A stretch of 48,333 nt of DNA from an uncultured Hyphomicrobiales bacterium (lineage in GTDB: Bacteria > Pseudomonadota > Alphaproteobacteria > Rhizobiales > Xanthobacteraceae): contig CAIMEA010000163.1 in assembly GCA_903839845.1 (NCBI GenBank), positions 1 through 48,333 on the forward strand, written 5' to 3'. The notes beneath the pieces are model-generated. The model saw only the letters and a program-made list of their open reading frames with translations. It had not been told where the DNA came from and searched no databases. Position numbers and translations under genes: made by a program. Each line of letters begins with the position of its first letter. Position 1 is the first letter of the stretch. Positions 22,155 to 31,106 of this stretch are shown here, piece by piece.

Positions 22155-23288
22155 TTAAGCCGCCGTCTTCGGCATGAAATTCGGATGGATAATGGCGCCG
22201 TCGCGGGTCAGCGCGGTGCCCTTGATGATCTCGTCGTCCCAGTTGATCGCCAGCTTCTTTTCCTTCTTGTCGATCATGGTCTCGACGAAGGTGTAGAGGT
22301 TCTTGGCGTAAAGCGCCGAAGCCGACGCCGCGAGGCGGCCCGGCACGTTGAGATATCCGACGATTTTGGCAGGGCCGACGACGGCGATCTCGCCGGCCTT
22401 GGCGCCTTCGACATTGCCGCCACGCTCGACCGCCAGATCGATAATCACCGAACCGGGACGCATCGAGTGCACCATCTCGGAGGTGATGAGGCGCGGCGCC
22501 GGACGGCCCGGGATCAGCGCGGTGGTGATAACGATGTCCTGCTTCTTGATGTGCTCGGCGGTGAGCACGGCCTGCTTGGCCTGGTACTCCGCCGACATCG
22601 GCTTGGCGTAACCGCCGGCCGTCTGCGCATTCTTGAACTCCTCGTCCTCGACCGCCAGGAACTTGGCGCCGAGGCTTTCGACCTGTTCCTTGGTCGCCGG
22701 GCGCACGTCGGTCGCGGTGACGACGGCGCCGAGACGGCGCGCGGTCGCGATCGCCTGCAGGCCGGCGACGCCGACGCCCATGACGAAAACCTTGGCCGCC
22801 GGCACGGTGCCGGCCGCGGTCATCATCATCGGCAGCGCCCGGCCATATTGCTCGGCGGCGTCGATGACGGCGCGATAGCCGGCGAGATTGGCCTGGCTGG
22901 AGAGGACGTCCATCGACTGCGCGCGGGTGATGCGCGGCATCAATTCCATGGCGAAGGCGACCAGCCCGGCGTCCGCCATCTGCTTGAGCGCGGCTTCGTT
23001 GCCGTAAGGGTCCATGATGGCGAGGACCAGCGCGCCCTTCTTGTAGGACGAGAGCTCGTTGGCCGCCGGGCGGCGCACTTTCAGGACGAGGTCCGCGTCC
23101 TTGACGACGTCTTCGCCGATGGTCGCGCCGGCGGCCTCATAGTCAGCATCCGGAATGCCGGAGGCGATACCGGCGCCGCGGGCGACCGCGACGTCGGCGC
23201 CAAGCGCCTTGAACTTCTTGACGGTTTCCGGCGTGGCCGCGACGCGCGGCTCCTGCGCTTCGGTCTCACGCGCTACGGCAATTCGCAT
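22155..23288 (-). CDS. pntAA: Re/Si-specific NAD(P)+ transhydrogenase, alpha-1 subunit
   Basis: A 377-residue soluble NAD(H)-binding domain I. It starts MRIAVARETEAQEPRVAATP, like alanine dehydrogenase relatives. The Rossmann loop is VMGVGVAGLQAIATARRLGA, followed by VTATDVRPATKEQVESLGAK. The mobile-loop and hydride-transfer region includes VITTALIPGRPAPRLIT and MRPGSVIIDLAVERGGN. It ends before the membrane part, which is encoded by pntAB. It is 78 bases downstream of the oxidase subunit IV gene in what looks like one operon. Confidence 0.97.
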   Translation of the reverse strand: MRIAVARETEAQEPRVAATPETVKKFKALGADVAVARGAGIASGIPDADYEAAGATIGEDVVKDADLVLKVRRPAANELSSYKKGALVLAIMDPYGNEAALKQMADAGLVAFAMELMPRITRAQSMDVLSSQANLAGYRAVIDAAEQYGRALPMMMTAAGTVPAAKVFVMGVGVAGLQAIATARRLGAVVTATDVRPATKEQVESLGAKFLAVEDEEFKNAQTAGGYAKPMSAEYQAKQAVLTAEHIKKQDIVITTALIPGRPAPRLITSEMVHSMRPGSVIIDLAVERGGNVEGAKAGEIAVVGPAKIVGYLNVPGRLAASASALYAKNLYTFVETMIDKKEKKLAINWDDEIIKGTALTRDGAIIHPNFMPKTAA

Positions 23289-23366
23289 TCACAGCCCCTG
23301 CTTTACCGGTTGTCGCCGGCCGGGCGTAGCCGCCCGGCACGGTTTCGGTAACCCTGCGATTATGCG

Positions 23367-23663
23367 CTAGTGCGACAGGCCGGTGAAGGCAAAGATCGCG
23401 AAGCAGAGCACGAAAGCGACATAGCTCGAGGTCTTCGAACCGGTCACCAGGCCGGGGATCAGGCCGATGATGGCGATCAGAAACACCGGAATTGCCGTCA
23501 TCCAGTGACCCATCACGCCACCGACCGTCAGGCCGAGCAGCAAATTGATGATATGGATCGACCCCACGAAGGCGAATTTGACGAAGGTCTCGTAGGTGTT
23601 TTCGTGCGCCGGATAGTCGTTGCCGGGAGCGGTGGCGTATTCGACGGTGCCGTGGTCGGCCAT
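23367..23663 (-). CDS. aa3-type cytochrome c oxidase subunit IV
   Basis: A 98-residue membrane protein. A soluble N-terminal segment (ATAPGNDYPAHENTYETFVK) matches the bacterial aa3 oxidase subunit IV family, which interacts with the oxidase core. Up to three hydrophobic stretches follow (IHIINLLLGLTVGGVMGHWM, AIPVFLIAIIGLIPGLV, VAFVLCFAIFAFTG), longer than the single helix of classic subunit IV. It heads the pnt operon, an order I recall from related Rhizobiales, and ties a proton-pumping oxidase part to the proton-consuming transhydrogenase. The core oxidase genes are not in the window. Confidence 0.88.
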   Translation of the reverse strand: MADHGTVEYATAPGNDYPAHENTYETFVKFAFVGSIHIINLLLGLTVGGVMGHWMTAIPVFLIAIIGLIPGLVTGSKTSSYVAFVLCFAIFAFTGLSH

Positions 23664-23764
23664 GGGGAATCTCTCCGAATTGCTCTCAAAAAGCCAGCGA
23701 CGGAGGGGTTAGCGCAATCGGGCCGTCAGGGCAACGCCCGGCGGCGGCGGGGAGGCCCCCGGAT

Positions 23765-25153
23765 TCAGGCCCCTGTGGAGGATTTCAGGCCGACGGCGTC
23801 GACCGCGGCGGTCTCCCGTGCCGCAACCTCGCCGAGGTCGAAATTCTCGATCGCCTCGTTGAACAGGCGATAGAAATTCAGCTCCGCCGCCAGATGCAGG
23901 AACACGGCGCCGAGGCCGACGGCGGCACGGTCCATGAAGACGAATTCGCGCGGCACCTGGACGGGCCCAAGCTTTTTCAGGGCCTGATGCACCTGGAAGG
24001 CCTGCTTGCGGCCATAGTCGGAGGGCTTGACCCCGTCGGCGATGGTGCGGACCCGGTCATCGAGCAGCGGGCCATAGATAAAGCGCGCCCAGATATTGAG
24101 TGCCTCGATCAGGGGCTTGGTCAGCCGCTTGAAGCCCCAGGTCTCGTAGGCATGGACGACGCGGGCGTCGTCGCCCTCAAGCAGGCCGCGATAGAGGTCG
24201 ACCACGCCGCCAACGAAACTCGGCGGGAAGACGCGGATGCAGCCGTAATCGAGCAAATTGATGCCGGCGGCTTCGCCTTTCGCATCGTCGAACACGGTGT
24301 AATTGCCGAGATGCGGGTCGCCATGGATGACGCCGAAGCGGCTGAACGGAAACCACCAGGCGGTGAACATCGCGGTGGCCAGTCTGTTGCGGATGGCGAG
24401 GCTGTCGTCGGTATGTGACAGCATCTTCGAGCCCTGCATCCACTGCATCGTCAGCAAGCGACCGCTGGACAATTCCGGCCAGACCTGCGGCACGCGGATG
24501 GACGTTTCGTCCTTGAGCATCGCTTGATAGAGCGCGGCGTGTTTCGCCTCGCGCGCGTAATCGAGTTCCTCGCGCAGGCGTGCGCCGATCTCGACCGCCA
24601 TCTCGTCGGTGTCGATCGCCGGATCGAAACGCTTGCGCAATGAAAACAGCAATTGCAATTGCGACAGATCGGCTTCGACGGCCGACTGCATGTCCGGATA
24701 TTGCAGTTTACAGGCCAGCGGCGCGCCATCGAGCGCGATGGCGCGATGCACCTGACCAAGAGACGCGGCGGCGGCCGGCTGATGCTCGAAGCTTTTGAAC
24801 TTGGCCTGCCAGTCGGCGCCCAGTTCAGCGCTCATCCGCCGTTTGACGAAGGCCCAGCCCATCGGCGGCGCCTGGCTTTGCAGCTTCATCAACTCGGCGG
24901 CGTATTCCGGCGGCACCGCGTCGGGAATGGTGGCGAGCAACTGCGCCACCTTCATGATCGGCCCCTTCAGGCCGCCGAGCGCCGCGGCCAGCGCAAAAGC
25001 ATTGCCGGCGCGGTCGGGCTTGGCGCCAAGGAACCTTTGGCTCGCCACACGCGCGGCGACGCCGCCGACTTTGGTGCCGACCTTGGCATAGCGGCGCGCG
25101 CGGGCGGCGAAACGGTTTTTCTCGGTGTCGGTGGGGGGCAAGTCCTTTGCCAC
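23765..25153 (-). CDS. ABC1/UbiB family atypical kinase
   Basis: A 462-residue protein of the ABC1/ADCK/UbiB family. The KxGQ-type region reads GPIMKVAQLLATIPDAVPPE (64-83), with the expected glycine before Q replaced by A. The AAASLGQVHRA nucleotide loop, HGDPHLGNYTVFD catalytic loop and LDYGCIRVFP metal motif follow. Members support ubiquinone synthesis, probably as ATPases. No C-terminal membrane helices are evident, unlike E. coli UbiB, so it is closer to the shorter soluble forms. It starts with GTG directly after the TAG of pepF, with GGAAGG inside the pepF end, so translation is coupled. Confidence 0.9.
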   Translation of the reverse strand: MAKDLPPTDTEKNRFAARARRYAKVGTKVGGVAARVASQRFLGAKPDRAGNAFALAAALGGLKGPIMKVAQLLATIPDAVPPEYAAELMKLQSQAPPMGWAFVKRRMSAELGADWQAKFKSFEHQPAAAASLGQVHRAIALDGAPLACKLQYPDMQSAVEADLSQLQLLFSLRKRFDPAIDTDEMAVEIGARLREELDYAREAKHAALYQAMLKDETSIRVPQVWPELSSGRLLTMQWMQGSKMLSHTDDSLAIRNRLATAMFTAWWFPFSRFGVIHGDPHLGNYTVFDDAKGEAAGINLLDYGCIRVFPPSFVGGVVDLYRGLLEGDDARVVHAYETWGFKRLTKPLIEALNIWARFIYGPLLDDRVRTIADGVKPSDYGRKQAFQVHQALKKLGPVQVPREFVFMDRAAVGLGAVFLHLAAELNFYRLFNEAIENFDLGEVAARETAAVDAVGLKSSTGA

Positions 25154-27010
25154 CTATTCAAGCCCTTCCAACTCCGTAATCAGCCCGGCAATCACCGACA
25201 GTCCCCCGTCCCAGAACTTCGGATCGGTGGCGTCGAGGCCGAACGGCTTGAGCAATTCGGAGTGGTGCTTGGTCCCGCCGGCGGCGAGCATGGCGAGATA
25301 GCGTTCGGCAAAGCCTTCGTTGGATTTCTCGTAAACCGCATAGAGCGAGTTCACCAGGCAATCGCCGAAGGCATAGGCGTAGACGTAGAACGGCGAATGG
25401 ATGAAGTGCGGGATGTAGGTCCAGAAGGTCTCGTAACCTTCCTTCAGTTCGATCGCAGGACCTAAGCTTTCGCTCTGCACCGACATCCACAATTCGCAGA
25501 GCTTGTCCGAGGTGAGTTCGCCGTTGCGGCGCTCGAGATGCACCTTGCGCTCGAACGAATAGAACGCGATCTGGCGCACCACGGTGTTGATCATGTCCTC
25601 GACCTTGGCGGCAAGCATGGCCTTGCGTTGCTTCTTGTCGGTAGTGCCGGCAAGCAATTTACGGAAGGTCAGCATCTCGCCGAACACCGAGGCGGTTTCG
25701 GCCAAAGTCAGCGGCGTCGGCGCCATCAACGCCCCATTCGGCGCCGCCAGCACCTGATGAACGCCGTGGCCCAATTCATGCGCGAGCGTCATGACATCGC
25801 GCGGCTTGCCCTGATAGTTGAGCAGGACATAAGGATGCGCCGACGGCACGGTCGGATGGGCGAAGGCGCCGGGCTGTTTGCCCTCGCGCACGCCGGCGTC
25901 GATCCATTTCTTCTGAAAAAACCCGTCGGCGACTTCCGCCATCTTCGGCGAGAACTTGCCGTAGGCGTCGAGCACGGTCGAGCGCGCGGTGTCCCAGGGA
26001 ATCGTGCGTTGCTCGACTTTCGGCAACGGCGCGTTGCGGTCCCAATAGGCCAGGCTCTTCTTGCCGAACCATTTCGCCTTCAGGGCATAATAGCGGTGCG
26101 ACAGTTTCGGATAGGCGGCGCGCACGGCCGACACCAAGGCCTCGACCACCTCCGGCTCGACGCGGTTCGACAGGTGGCGCGCATCGGCGACATCCTTGAA
26201 GCCGCGCCAGCGGTCGGAGATTTCCTTGTCCTTGGCCAGCGTGTTGGTGATCAGCGTGAAGGGGCGCAGATTGGCCTTGAAGGTCTTGGCCAAAGCTTGC
26301 GCGGCTTCCTTGCGCTTCTTGCCGTCGGAATCCTGCATCAGATTGAGCGCCGGCTCGATCGAAATGTCCTTGCCGCCGATCTTGAAGCGCAGCGCGGCGA
26401 TGGTGTCGTCATACTGACGGTTCCAGGCGGAATAGCCGGTCAGCGATTTCTCGTGGAACAGCTGCTCGATGCGGTCCTCGAGCTGATACGGCTTTTCCTT
26501 GCGCACGTCCTCGATCCACGGCCGGTAATGGCCGAGCGGGCCCTCCATGGCCTTGTCGAGCACGGCGTCGTCGATGCGGTTCAATTCGAGATCGAAGAAC
26601 AGCAGATGCGAATAGGCCTGCGTGATACGCTCGCTCATGTCGCCGTAGAATTTGGTGATCGCCGCGTCGGTCGAATTGCCGGCATGCAGCAGGCCGGAAA
26701 ATGAGCCGATGCGGCCCAGAAGATCGCCGATCGCCTCGTAGCGCTTGACGGCGTCCAATAGCCCGGCTGCCCCGGGCGCGGCGGCGAGTTCGGCCAGCCG
26801 CCCCTTGAAGTCCTTTTCAAAAGCCACGCAGCCGGCGTCGGCCTTTTCCAGGTCGCGCTTCAGTTCCGGGCTGTCGATGCCGGGATAGAGGTCGTCGAGG
26901 TTCCAGACCGGCAAGGCACCTAATTTGGTGCCGAGTTTGGCGCCTTTGGCGGCCGGTTTGGACGCTTTCAAGGGCTTGCGGGCGGCGGCTTTGGTCGCGG
27001 ATTTGGCCAT
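25154..27010 (-). CDS. pepF: M3 family oligoendopeptidase F
   Basis: A 618-residue cytosolic zinc peptidase that cuts short peptides. The zinc motif is H411-E-L-G-H415 in TLAHELGHGVHQVLAAP, and the third ligand lies about 25 residues on in TLAETASVFGEML. The N-terminal helical domain has the family's VWNLDDLYPGIDSPELKRDL and GSFSGLLHAGN blocks. An alanine/lysine-rich head of about 28 residues precedes it (SATKAAARKPLKASKPAAKG). It forms a two-gene unit with the ABC1/UbiB kinase gene; I know no reason for the pairing. Confidence 0.94.
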   Translation of the reverse strand: MAKSATKAAARKPLKASKPAAKGAKLGTKLGALPVWNLDDLYPGIDSPELKRDLEKADAGCVAFEKDFKGRLAELAAAPGAAGLLDAVKRYEAIGDLLGRIGSFSGLLHAGNSTDAAITKFYGDMSERITQAYSHLLFFDLELNRIDDAVLDKAMEGPLGHYRPWIEDVRKEKPYQLEDRIEQLFHEKSLTGYSAWNRQYDDTIAALRFKIGGKDISIEPALNLMQDSDGKKRKEAAQALAKTFKANLRPFTLITNTLAKDKEISDRWRGFKDVADARHLSNRVEPEVVEALVSAVRAAYPKLSHRYYALKAKWFGKKSLAYWDRNAPLPKVEQRTIPWDTARSTVLDAYGKFSPKMAEVADGFFQKKWIDAGVREGKQPGAFAHPTVPSAHPYVLLNYQGKPRDVMTLAHELGHGVHQVLAAPNGALMAPTPLTLAETASVFGEMLTFRKLLAGTTDKKQRKAMLAAKVEDMINTVVRQIAFYSFERKVHLERRNGELTSDKLCELWMSVQSESLGPAIELKEGYETFWTYIPHFIHSPFYVYAYAFGDCLVNSLYAVYEKSNEGFAERYLAMLAAGGTKHHSELLKPFGLDATDPKFWDGGLSVIAGLITELEGLE

Positions 27011-27173
27011 GGGGGCTATGTCACTTTGCGGGGATAACGGGCGGCGGGCGTCAATATCTCACCTCCCCATTTAGGTGCTGCGAGATGGCGATGCGATGGC
27101 CGAGGGCCGACTTTTCAACATTTTGCCCCATGATTACCCCTGCCCTCGCCCGTGCGCCGCACCCGGCCATCAT

Positions 27174-27188
27174 TTAAGCCCCCATTAA
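27174..27188. promoter_or_regulatory. CtrA-like site TTAA-N7-TTAA
   Basis: TTAA at 27174-27177 and TTAA at 27185-27188 are separated by exactly 7 bases (GCCCCCA), matching the core of the CtrA box known from Caulobacter and Rhizobiales. It lies 80 bases before the sigma-54 response regulator. The C after the second TTAA in the best sites is G here. Confidence 0.5.
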
Positions 27189-27268
27189 GCCGGATCGCCG
27201 ACACTGCACCAAATCGGCACAGGTTTTGAGCCGCGCTTTGGCGCGGGCGTCGGTGGTGGGAGTGATTC

Positions 27269-28810
27269 ATGTCGGAAGTCGTGTTGATCGTCGATGACGA
27301 TCCGGTGCAGCGCCGTCTGGTCGAGGCCATGGCGCAGCGTTTCGGCTACCGGGCGCTGACCGCCGATGGCGGCGATGCCGCCCTTGCCCTCCTCCTTGGC
27401 GATCAGGCGACCCGGATCGACTGCGTCGTGCTCGATCTGGTGATGCCCGACCTCGACGGCCTCGGCGTGCTGGCGCGCATGCGCCAGGCTGGGCTCGACA
27501 CCCCGGTGATCGTGCAGACCGCGCATGGCGGCATCGACAATGTCGTCTCCGCGATGCGGGCCGGCGCCGCCGACTTCGTGGTCAAGCCGGCCTCGCCCGA
27601 GCGTCTGGAAGTCTCACTGCGCAATGCGCTGGCCGTCAAGGCGCTGGCCGGGGAGTTGCAGCGCGTCAAGCGCAGCCGCGACGGCACGCTGACATTATCC
27701 GACGTCATCAGCCGCTCGCCGGCGATGAAGCCGGTGCTGGGCGCGGCCGAAAAATCCGCCGCCTCGACCATTCCCGTCCTGATCGAAGGCGAAAGTGGCG
27801 TCGGCAAGGAATTGATGGCGCGCGCTATTCACGGCTCGGGCGAGCGCCGCGCCAGACCCTTCGTCGCGGTCAATTGCGGCGCGATGCCGGAGAACCTGGT
27901 CGAGTCGATCCTGTTCGGCCACGAGAAGGGCGCGTTCACCGGCGCAACCGAGAAGCACACCGGCAAGTTCATCGAAGCCGACGGCGGCACTTTATTCCTC
28001 GACGAAGTCGGCGAACTGCCGCTCGCGGCGCAGGTCAAGTTGCTTCGCGCGCTGCAGGAGGGCGAGGTCGAGCCGGTCGGTTCGCGCAAGACCGTCAAGG
28101 TCGACGTCCGCATCGTCTCGGCGACCAACCGCGATCTGATCGCGGACGTGAAGGCCGGCCGCTTTCGCGAAGACCTGTACTACCGCCTGTGCGTGTTCCC
28201 AATCACCATCCCGCCTTTGCGCAAACGTCCGGAGGACATTCCCGAACTGGTGCGTCACTTCCTCACCCGCATCGCCGCCGAACAGGGCAAGCGCCTGCGC
28301 GCGCTCGACGGTGCGACCATGGCGCAGCTCGCTGCCTTCCGCTGGCCGGGCAATGTGCGGCAACTCGAGAATGCGATTTTCCGCGCCGTCGTGCTCGCCG
28401 ATGGCGACAGCGTCGGCATGGCCGAATTTCCGCAAGTGACGGCCGATCCGGCCGTAGCGCCCATGGACCATCAGCTGGAGCCGATGATCGAGGCCGCACC
28501 GGATATGGCGCCCGACATGCCGGCCGGGCCGCCGCTGAGCATCAGCGACCGCATGGCACGGTTAAAGCCCGGCGTGACGATGGTAGCGCCGTCGCTGCCG
28601 TTAACCGATTCACACAATGACGTGAGACCGCTCGAGGATATCGAGCGCGACGCTATCCGTTTTGCCATCGCGCACTACCGCGGCCAGATGTCGGAGGTCG
28701 CGCGCAAACTGAAAATCGGCCGCTCGACGCTTTATCGCAAGCTGGAAGGCCTCGGTCTTGAAGAAGAAGCCGCGGAAGTCGCGGTTAACGAAACAGTGGC
28801 GGCGGAGTGA
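27269..28810 (+). CDS. Sigma-54-dependent response regulator (NtrC family)
   Basis: A 513-residue activator. The receiver domain (1-120) has acidic pocket D9/D10, phosphoacceptor D56 in VVLDLVMPD and K106. The AAA+ domain (about 145-380) has Walker A GESGVGK at 174-180, the sigma-54 contact loop GAFTGA at 221-226 and Walker B TLFLDEVGEL. A proline-rich linker (about 395-440) leads to a Fis-type HTH, SEVARKLKIGRSTLYRKLEG. No kinase gene is adjacent, so it is an orphan in its neighbourhood. A CtrA-like box upstream and envelope genes downstream fit a TacA- or FlbD-like cell-cycle role, but that is inference. Confidence 0.93.
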   Translation: MSEVVLIVDDDPVQRRLVEAMAQRFGYRALTADGGDAALALLLGDQATRIDCVVLDLVMPDLDGLGVLARMRQAGLDTPVIVQTAHGGIDNVVSAMRAGAADFVVKPASPERLEVSLRNALAVKALAGELQRVKRSRDGTLTLSDVISRSPAMKPVLGAAEKSAASTIPVLIEGESGVGKELMARAIHGSGERRARPFVAVNCGAMPENLVESILFGHEKGAFTGATEKHTGKFIEADGGTLFLDEVGELPLAAQVKLLRALQEGEVEPVGSRKTVKVDVRIVSATNRDLIADVKAGRFREDLYYRLCVFPITIPPLRKRPEDIPELVRHFLTRIAAEQGKRLRALDGATMAQLAAFRWPGNVRQLENAIFRAVVLADGDSVGMAEFPQVTADPAVAPMDHQLEPMIEAAPDMAPDMPAGPPLSISDRMARLKPGVTMVAPSLPLTDSHNDVRPLEDIERDAIRFAIAHYRGQMSEVARKLKIGRSTLYRKLEGLGLEEEAAEVAVNETVAAE

Positions 28811-28811
28811 T

Positions 28812-28825
28812 CGTTAAAATTTTAA
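28812..28825. promoter_or_regulatory. Perfect 14-bp AT-rich palindrome
   Basis: GTTAAAATTTTAAC lies 1 base after the stop of the sigma-54 regulator, about 190 bases before the L,D-transpeptidase gene. Such a symmetric AT-rich site is rare in this GC-rich context. It may be a regulator or nucleoid-protein site. Confidence 0.45.
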
Positions 28826-29013
28826 CTAATCCGTTCAGCGTTAGCTTTGATACGAAGTTGGACGCTTCGTCACGGTGAAATTCTTTGAACAGCCTGTGCG
28901 TTCCACCGCATAATGGCGCAGCAGGCTTGCTTTCCAGCGCGCAAAAGCGCGCCGCGTGAGCCTGCGTCGATTTTTGTGCATTCCGTTGGTGAATGCGTGT
29001 GGAGTGTAAAGTC

Positions 29014-30963
29014 ATGCGTCACGTGAGGCTCGATAAATTTCTGGCCGGCACCATGCTGGCGCTGATTGTCGCAACGCCCCGGGTCTCGGCCGCCGCACCG
29101 GACGCCATTCGCCAGATCGCACCGCCGCCGCCATCCTTGAACGGCCAGAGCTTGCGCCGCGACGACGCGACGCCGGCCCAGCAACACACCAACGACGTCC
29201 AGCAACCGGTGGCGCGCGAACCCGCGAAACCGGAGCCGCTGGCGCAAACGCCGATTGCGCCGGAGCCCGCCGCGTCGATCAATGCCAGCGCGCCGAGCAC
29301 AGCCCCGCTCGAAAAGACACTGGCCGCCGATGACAGCCAGATCGCCGACCGTTTGCGCGATCAGGTTAAGAAATTCGACAAGCGCATCGACAATCTCGCC
29401 GAACGCAAGGCGCTGGAAAGCTATTACACCGCGCGCCAGTTCGCGCCGATCTGGATTCGCGACGGCCGCCTCACCGGCAACGCCACAGCGGCGATCGCCC
29501 GGTTGAAAAATGCCAGCGCCGACGCGCTCGCCATTGCCGATATCAGGCTGACGCAATCGATCATGACCTTCGCCCGTCATCTCTCGGCCGGCCGCATCGC
29601 GCCGAACCGCGTCGTGGTGGAAGTCGATTACGGCTCGCATACCCCCGAGCCGGCCGACATTCTCAAACGCATCCCTGAGGCCCGCGACATCAACGCCGCC
29701 TTCAACAGCTTCGATCCGCCGCATGAGGGGTACAAGGCGCTCAAGGCCAAGCTCGCCGAATTGCGCGCCGCCGGATCGCGTAACGACGCCGACCGCCGCA
29801 TCGCCGGCGGGCCGGCGATCAAGCCGGGCGACAAGGATGCTCGCGTGCCGCAGTTGCGTGCGCTTCTCCATGTCAGCCTGGCGGCGCCGGCGCCAACGCA
29901 GGAAACCATGCGAGTGCGCGACAAGCGCACCGGCGAGATCAAACTGGTCAAGGTTCAAAAGGACGCCGGCAAGCCGGACGAACTGGTCTATGACAAGGCG
30001 CTGTTCAACGCGGTGAAGGCCGTGCAGGCGCGCGCCGACATCAAGCCGACCGGGGTGATCGATGGCCGCACGCTCGCCGCCATCAACGGCCCGAATGCCG
30101 CTCAGAAGGCCGACGCCGTCGCCGCCACGATGGAGCGCTGGCGCTGGCTGCCGCGCGACCTCGGCAAATCCTATGTGATGGTCAACATTCCCGACTACAC
30201 GCTCAAGGTCGTGCACGACGACAAGATCGCCTGGCGCACCAAGGTCGTCGCCGGCCGGCCGCAGACGCAGACGCCGCTGTTGACCGCCGCAATGGACAAC
30301 GTCGTCGTCAACCCGTCGTGGTATGTGCCGCAGTCGATCATCCAGAATGAATTGCTGCCGGTTTACGCCAGCGATCCGCAGATCTTTGAACGCATGGGCC
30401 TCGAGGTGAAGCGCGGACCGGACGGCCATATCAACGTGGTGCAGCCGCCGGGCGCGGCCAATGCGCTTGGCCGCATCAAGTTCAACTTCCCGAACAAGTT
30501 CCAGGTTTACCTGCACGACACGCCGGAGAAGCGCCTTTTCGCCAGCGAACGGCGCGCCTACAGCCATGGCTGCATGCGCGTGGAAAATCCGATCAAGTTC
30601 GGCGAAGTCATGCTCGGCCTCGCGCTGGCCGGACATGCGCCGGACGCGCGCCAGATCGAGGGCCTGGTCGGGCAGGACGAGAAAATCTTCAAGCTCGACA
30701 AGCGGCCGATGGTGCATCTGACCTACCAGACCGCATTCGTCGACGACGCCGGCACCTTGGTGGTCCGCGACGACATTTACGGCTTCGACCAGCGCATCAA
30801 GACCATCATGCACTCGGACGAGCGCCGCATTGCCGACGTGGCGCCGCCGCCGGAACCCAAGAACGAGCTCCTCACCATGCGGAACAACCAGGAAGTCCTG
30901 AGCCGGGTCGAGCGCCGCGAAGTGTCGAACCCATTCTCGTTCTTCGATCACGTCTTCCGGTAG
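29014..30963 (+). CDS. L,D-transpeptidase, YcbB/LdtD type
   Basis: A 649-residue exported enzyme that forms 3-3 cross-links in peptidoglycan. A signal peptide (FLAGTMLALIVATPRVSAAA) is followed by a proline/alanine-rich stretch to about residue 100. A scaffold domain with the LDT-associated YYTARQFAPIWIRDGRLTGN block comes next, then a peptidoglycan-binding segment (VKAVQARADIKPTGVIDGRT). The YkuD domain holds the catalytic motif S517-H518-G519-C520 in YSHGCMRVENP. ATG 29014 is preferred to ATG 28993 because GGAG lies upstream. A strong terminator follows, and the next gene encodes a MepK-like protein, as at E. coli ldtD-mepK. Confidence 0.93.
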   Translation: MRHVRLDKFLAGTMLALIVATPRVSAAAPDAIRQIAPPPPSLNGQSLRRDDATPAQQHTNDVQQPVAREPAKPEPLAQTPIAPEPAASINASAPSTAPLEKTLAADDSQIADRLRDQVKKFDKRIDNLAERKALESYYTARQFAPIWIRDGRLTGNATAAIARLKNASADALAIADIRLTQSIMTFARHLSAGRIAPNRVVVEVDYGSHTPEPADILKRIPEARDINAAFNSFDPPHEGYKALKAKLAELRAAGSRNDADRRIAGGPAIKPGDKDARVPQLRALLHVSLAAPAPTQETMRVRDKRTGEIKLVKVQKDAGKPDELVYDKALFNAVKAVQARADIKPTGVIDGRTLAAINGPNAAQKADAVAATMERWRWLPRDLGKSYVMVNIPDYTLKVVHDDKIAWRTKVVAGRPQTQTPLLTAAMDNVVVNPSWYVPQSIIQNELLPVYASDPQIFERMGLEVKRGPDGHINVVQPPGAANALGRIKFNFPNKFQVYLHDTPEKRLFASERRAYSHGCMRVENPIKFGEVMLGLALAGHAPDARQIEGLVGQDEKIFKLDKRPMVHLTYQTAFVDDAGTLVVRDDIYGFDQRIKTIMHSDERRIADVAPPPEPKNELLTMRNNQEVLSRVERREVSNPFSFFDHVFR

Positions 30964-30997
30964 GACGCCGCAAAGGGCGCCTCCTCGGGCGCCTCAT

Positions 30998-31021
30998 GGC
31001 CGCCCCGCCGGCGGCCTTTTT
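30998..31021 (+). terminator. Rho-independent terminator after L,D-transpeptidase gene
   Basis: GGCCGCC (30998-31004) and GGCGGCC (31010-31016) form a perfect stem with a 5-base loop, followed by TTTTT (31017-31021). It lies 35 bases after the stop. Confidence 0.88.
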
Positions 31022-31106
31022 CCGCCCATTTCCCCCCGTAGGTATCATCGCTTCCGGGGGTAAATCCGTCCGTTAAAGGGTCGGTTAACCAAAGCCCGAC
31101 AACACT

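Noticed and set aside
27215-27229. Possible sigma-54 promoter (CGGCAC-N5-TTGA) before the response regulator
   Set aside because: The -24 GG is present, but the -12 GC is GA, so it fails the invariant positions.
28870-30951. 693-codon open frame antisense to the L,D-transpeptidase gene
   Set aside because: The sense strand has signal peptide, fold motifs and the SHGC active site; the antisense product is low complexity with no family features.
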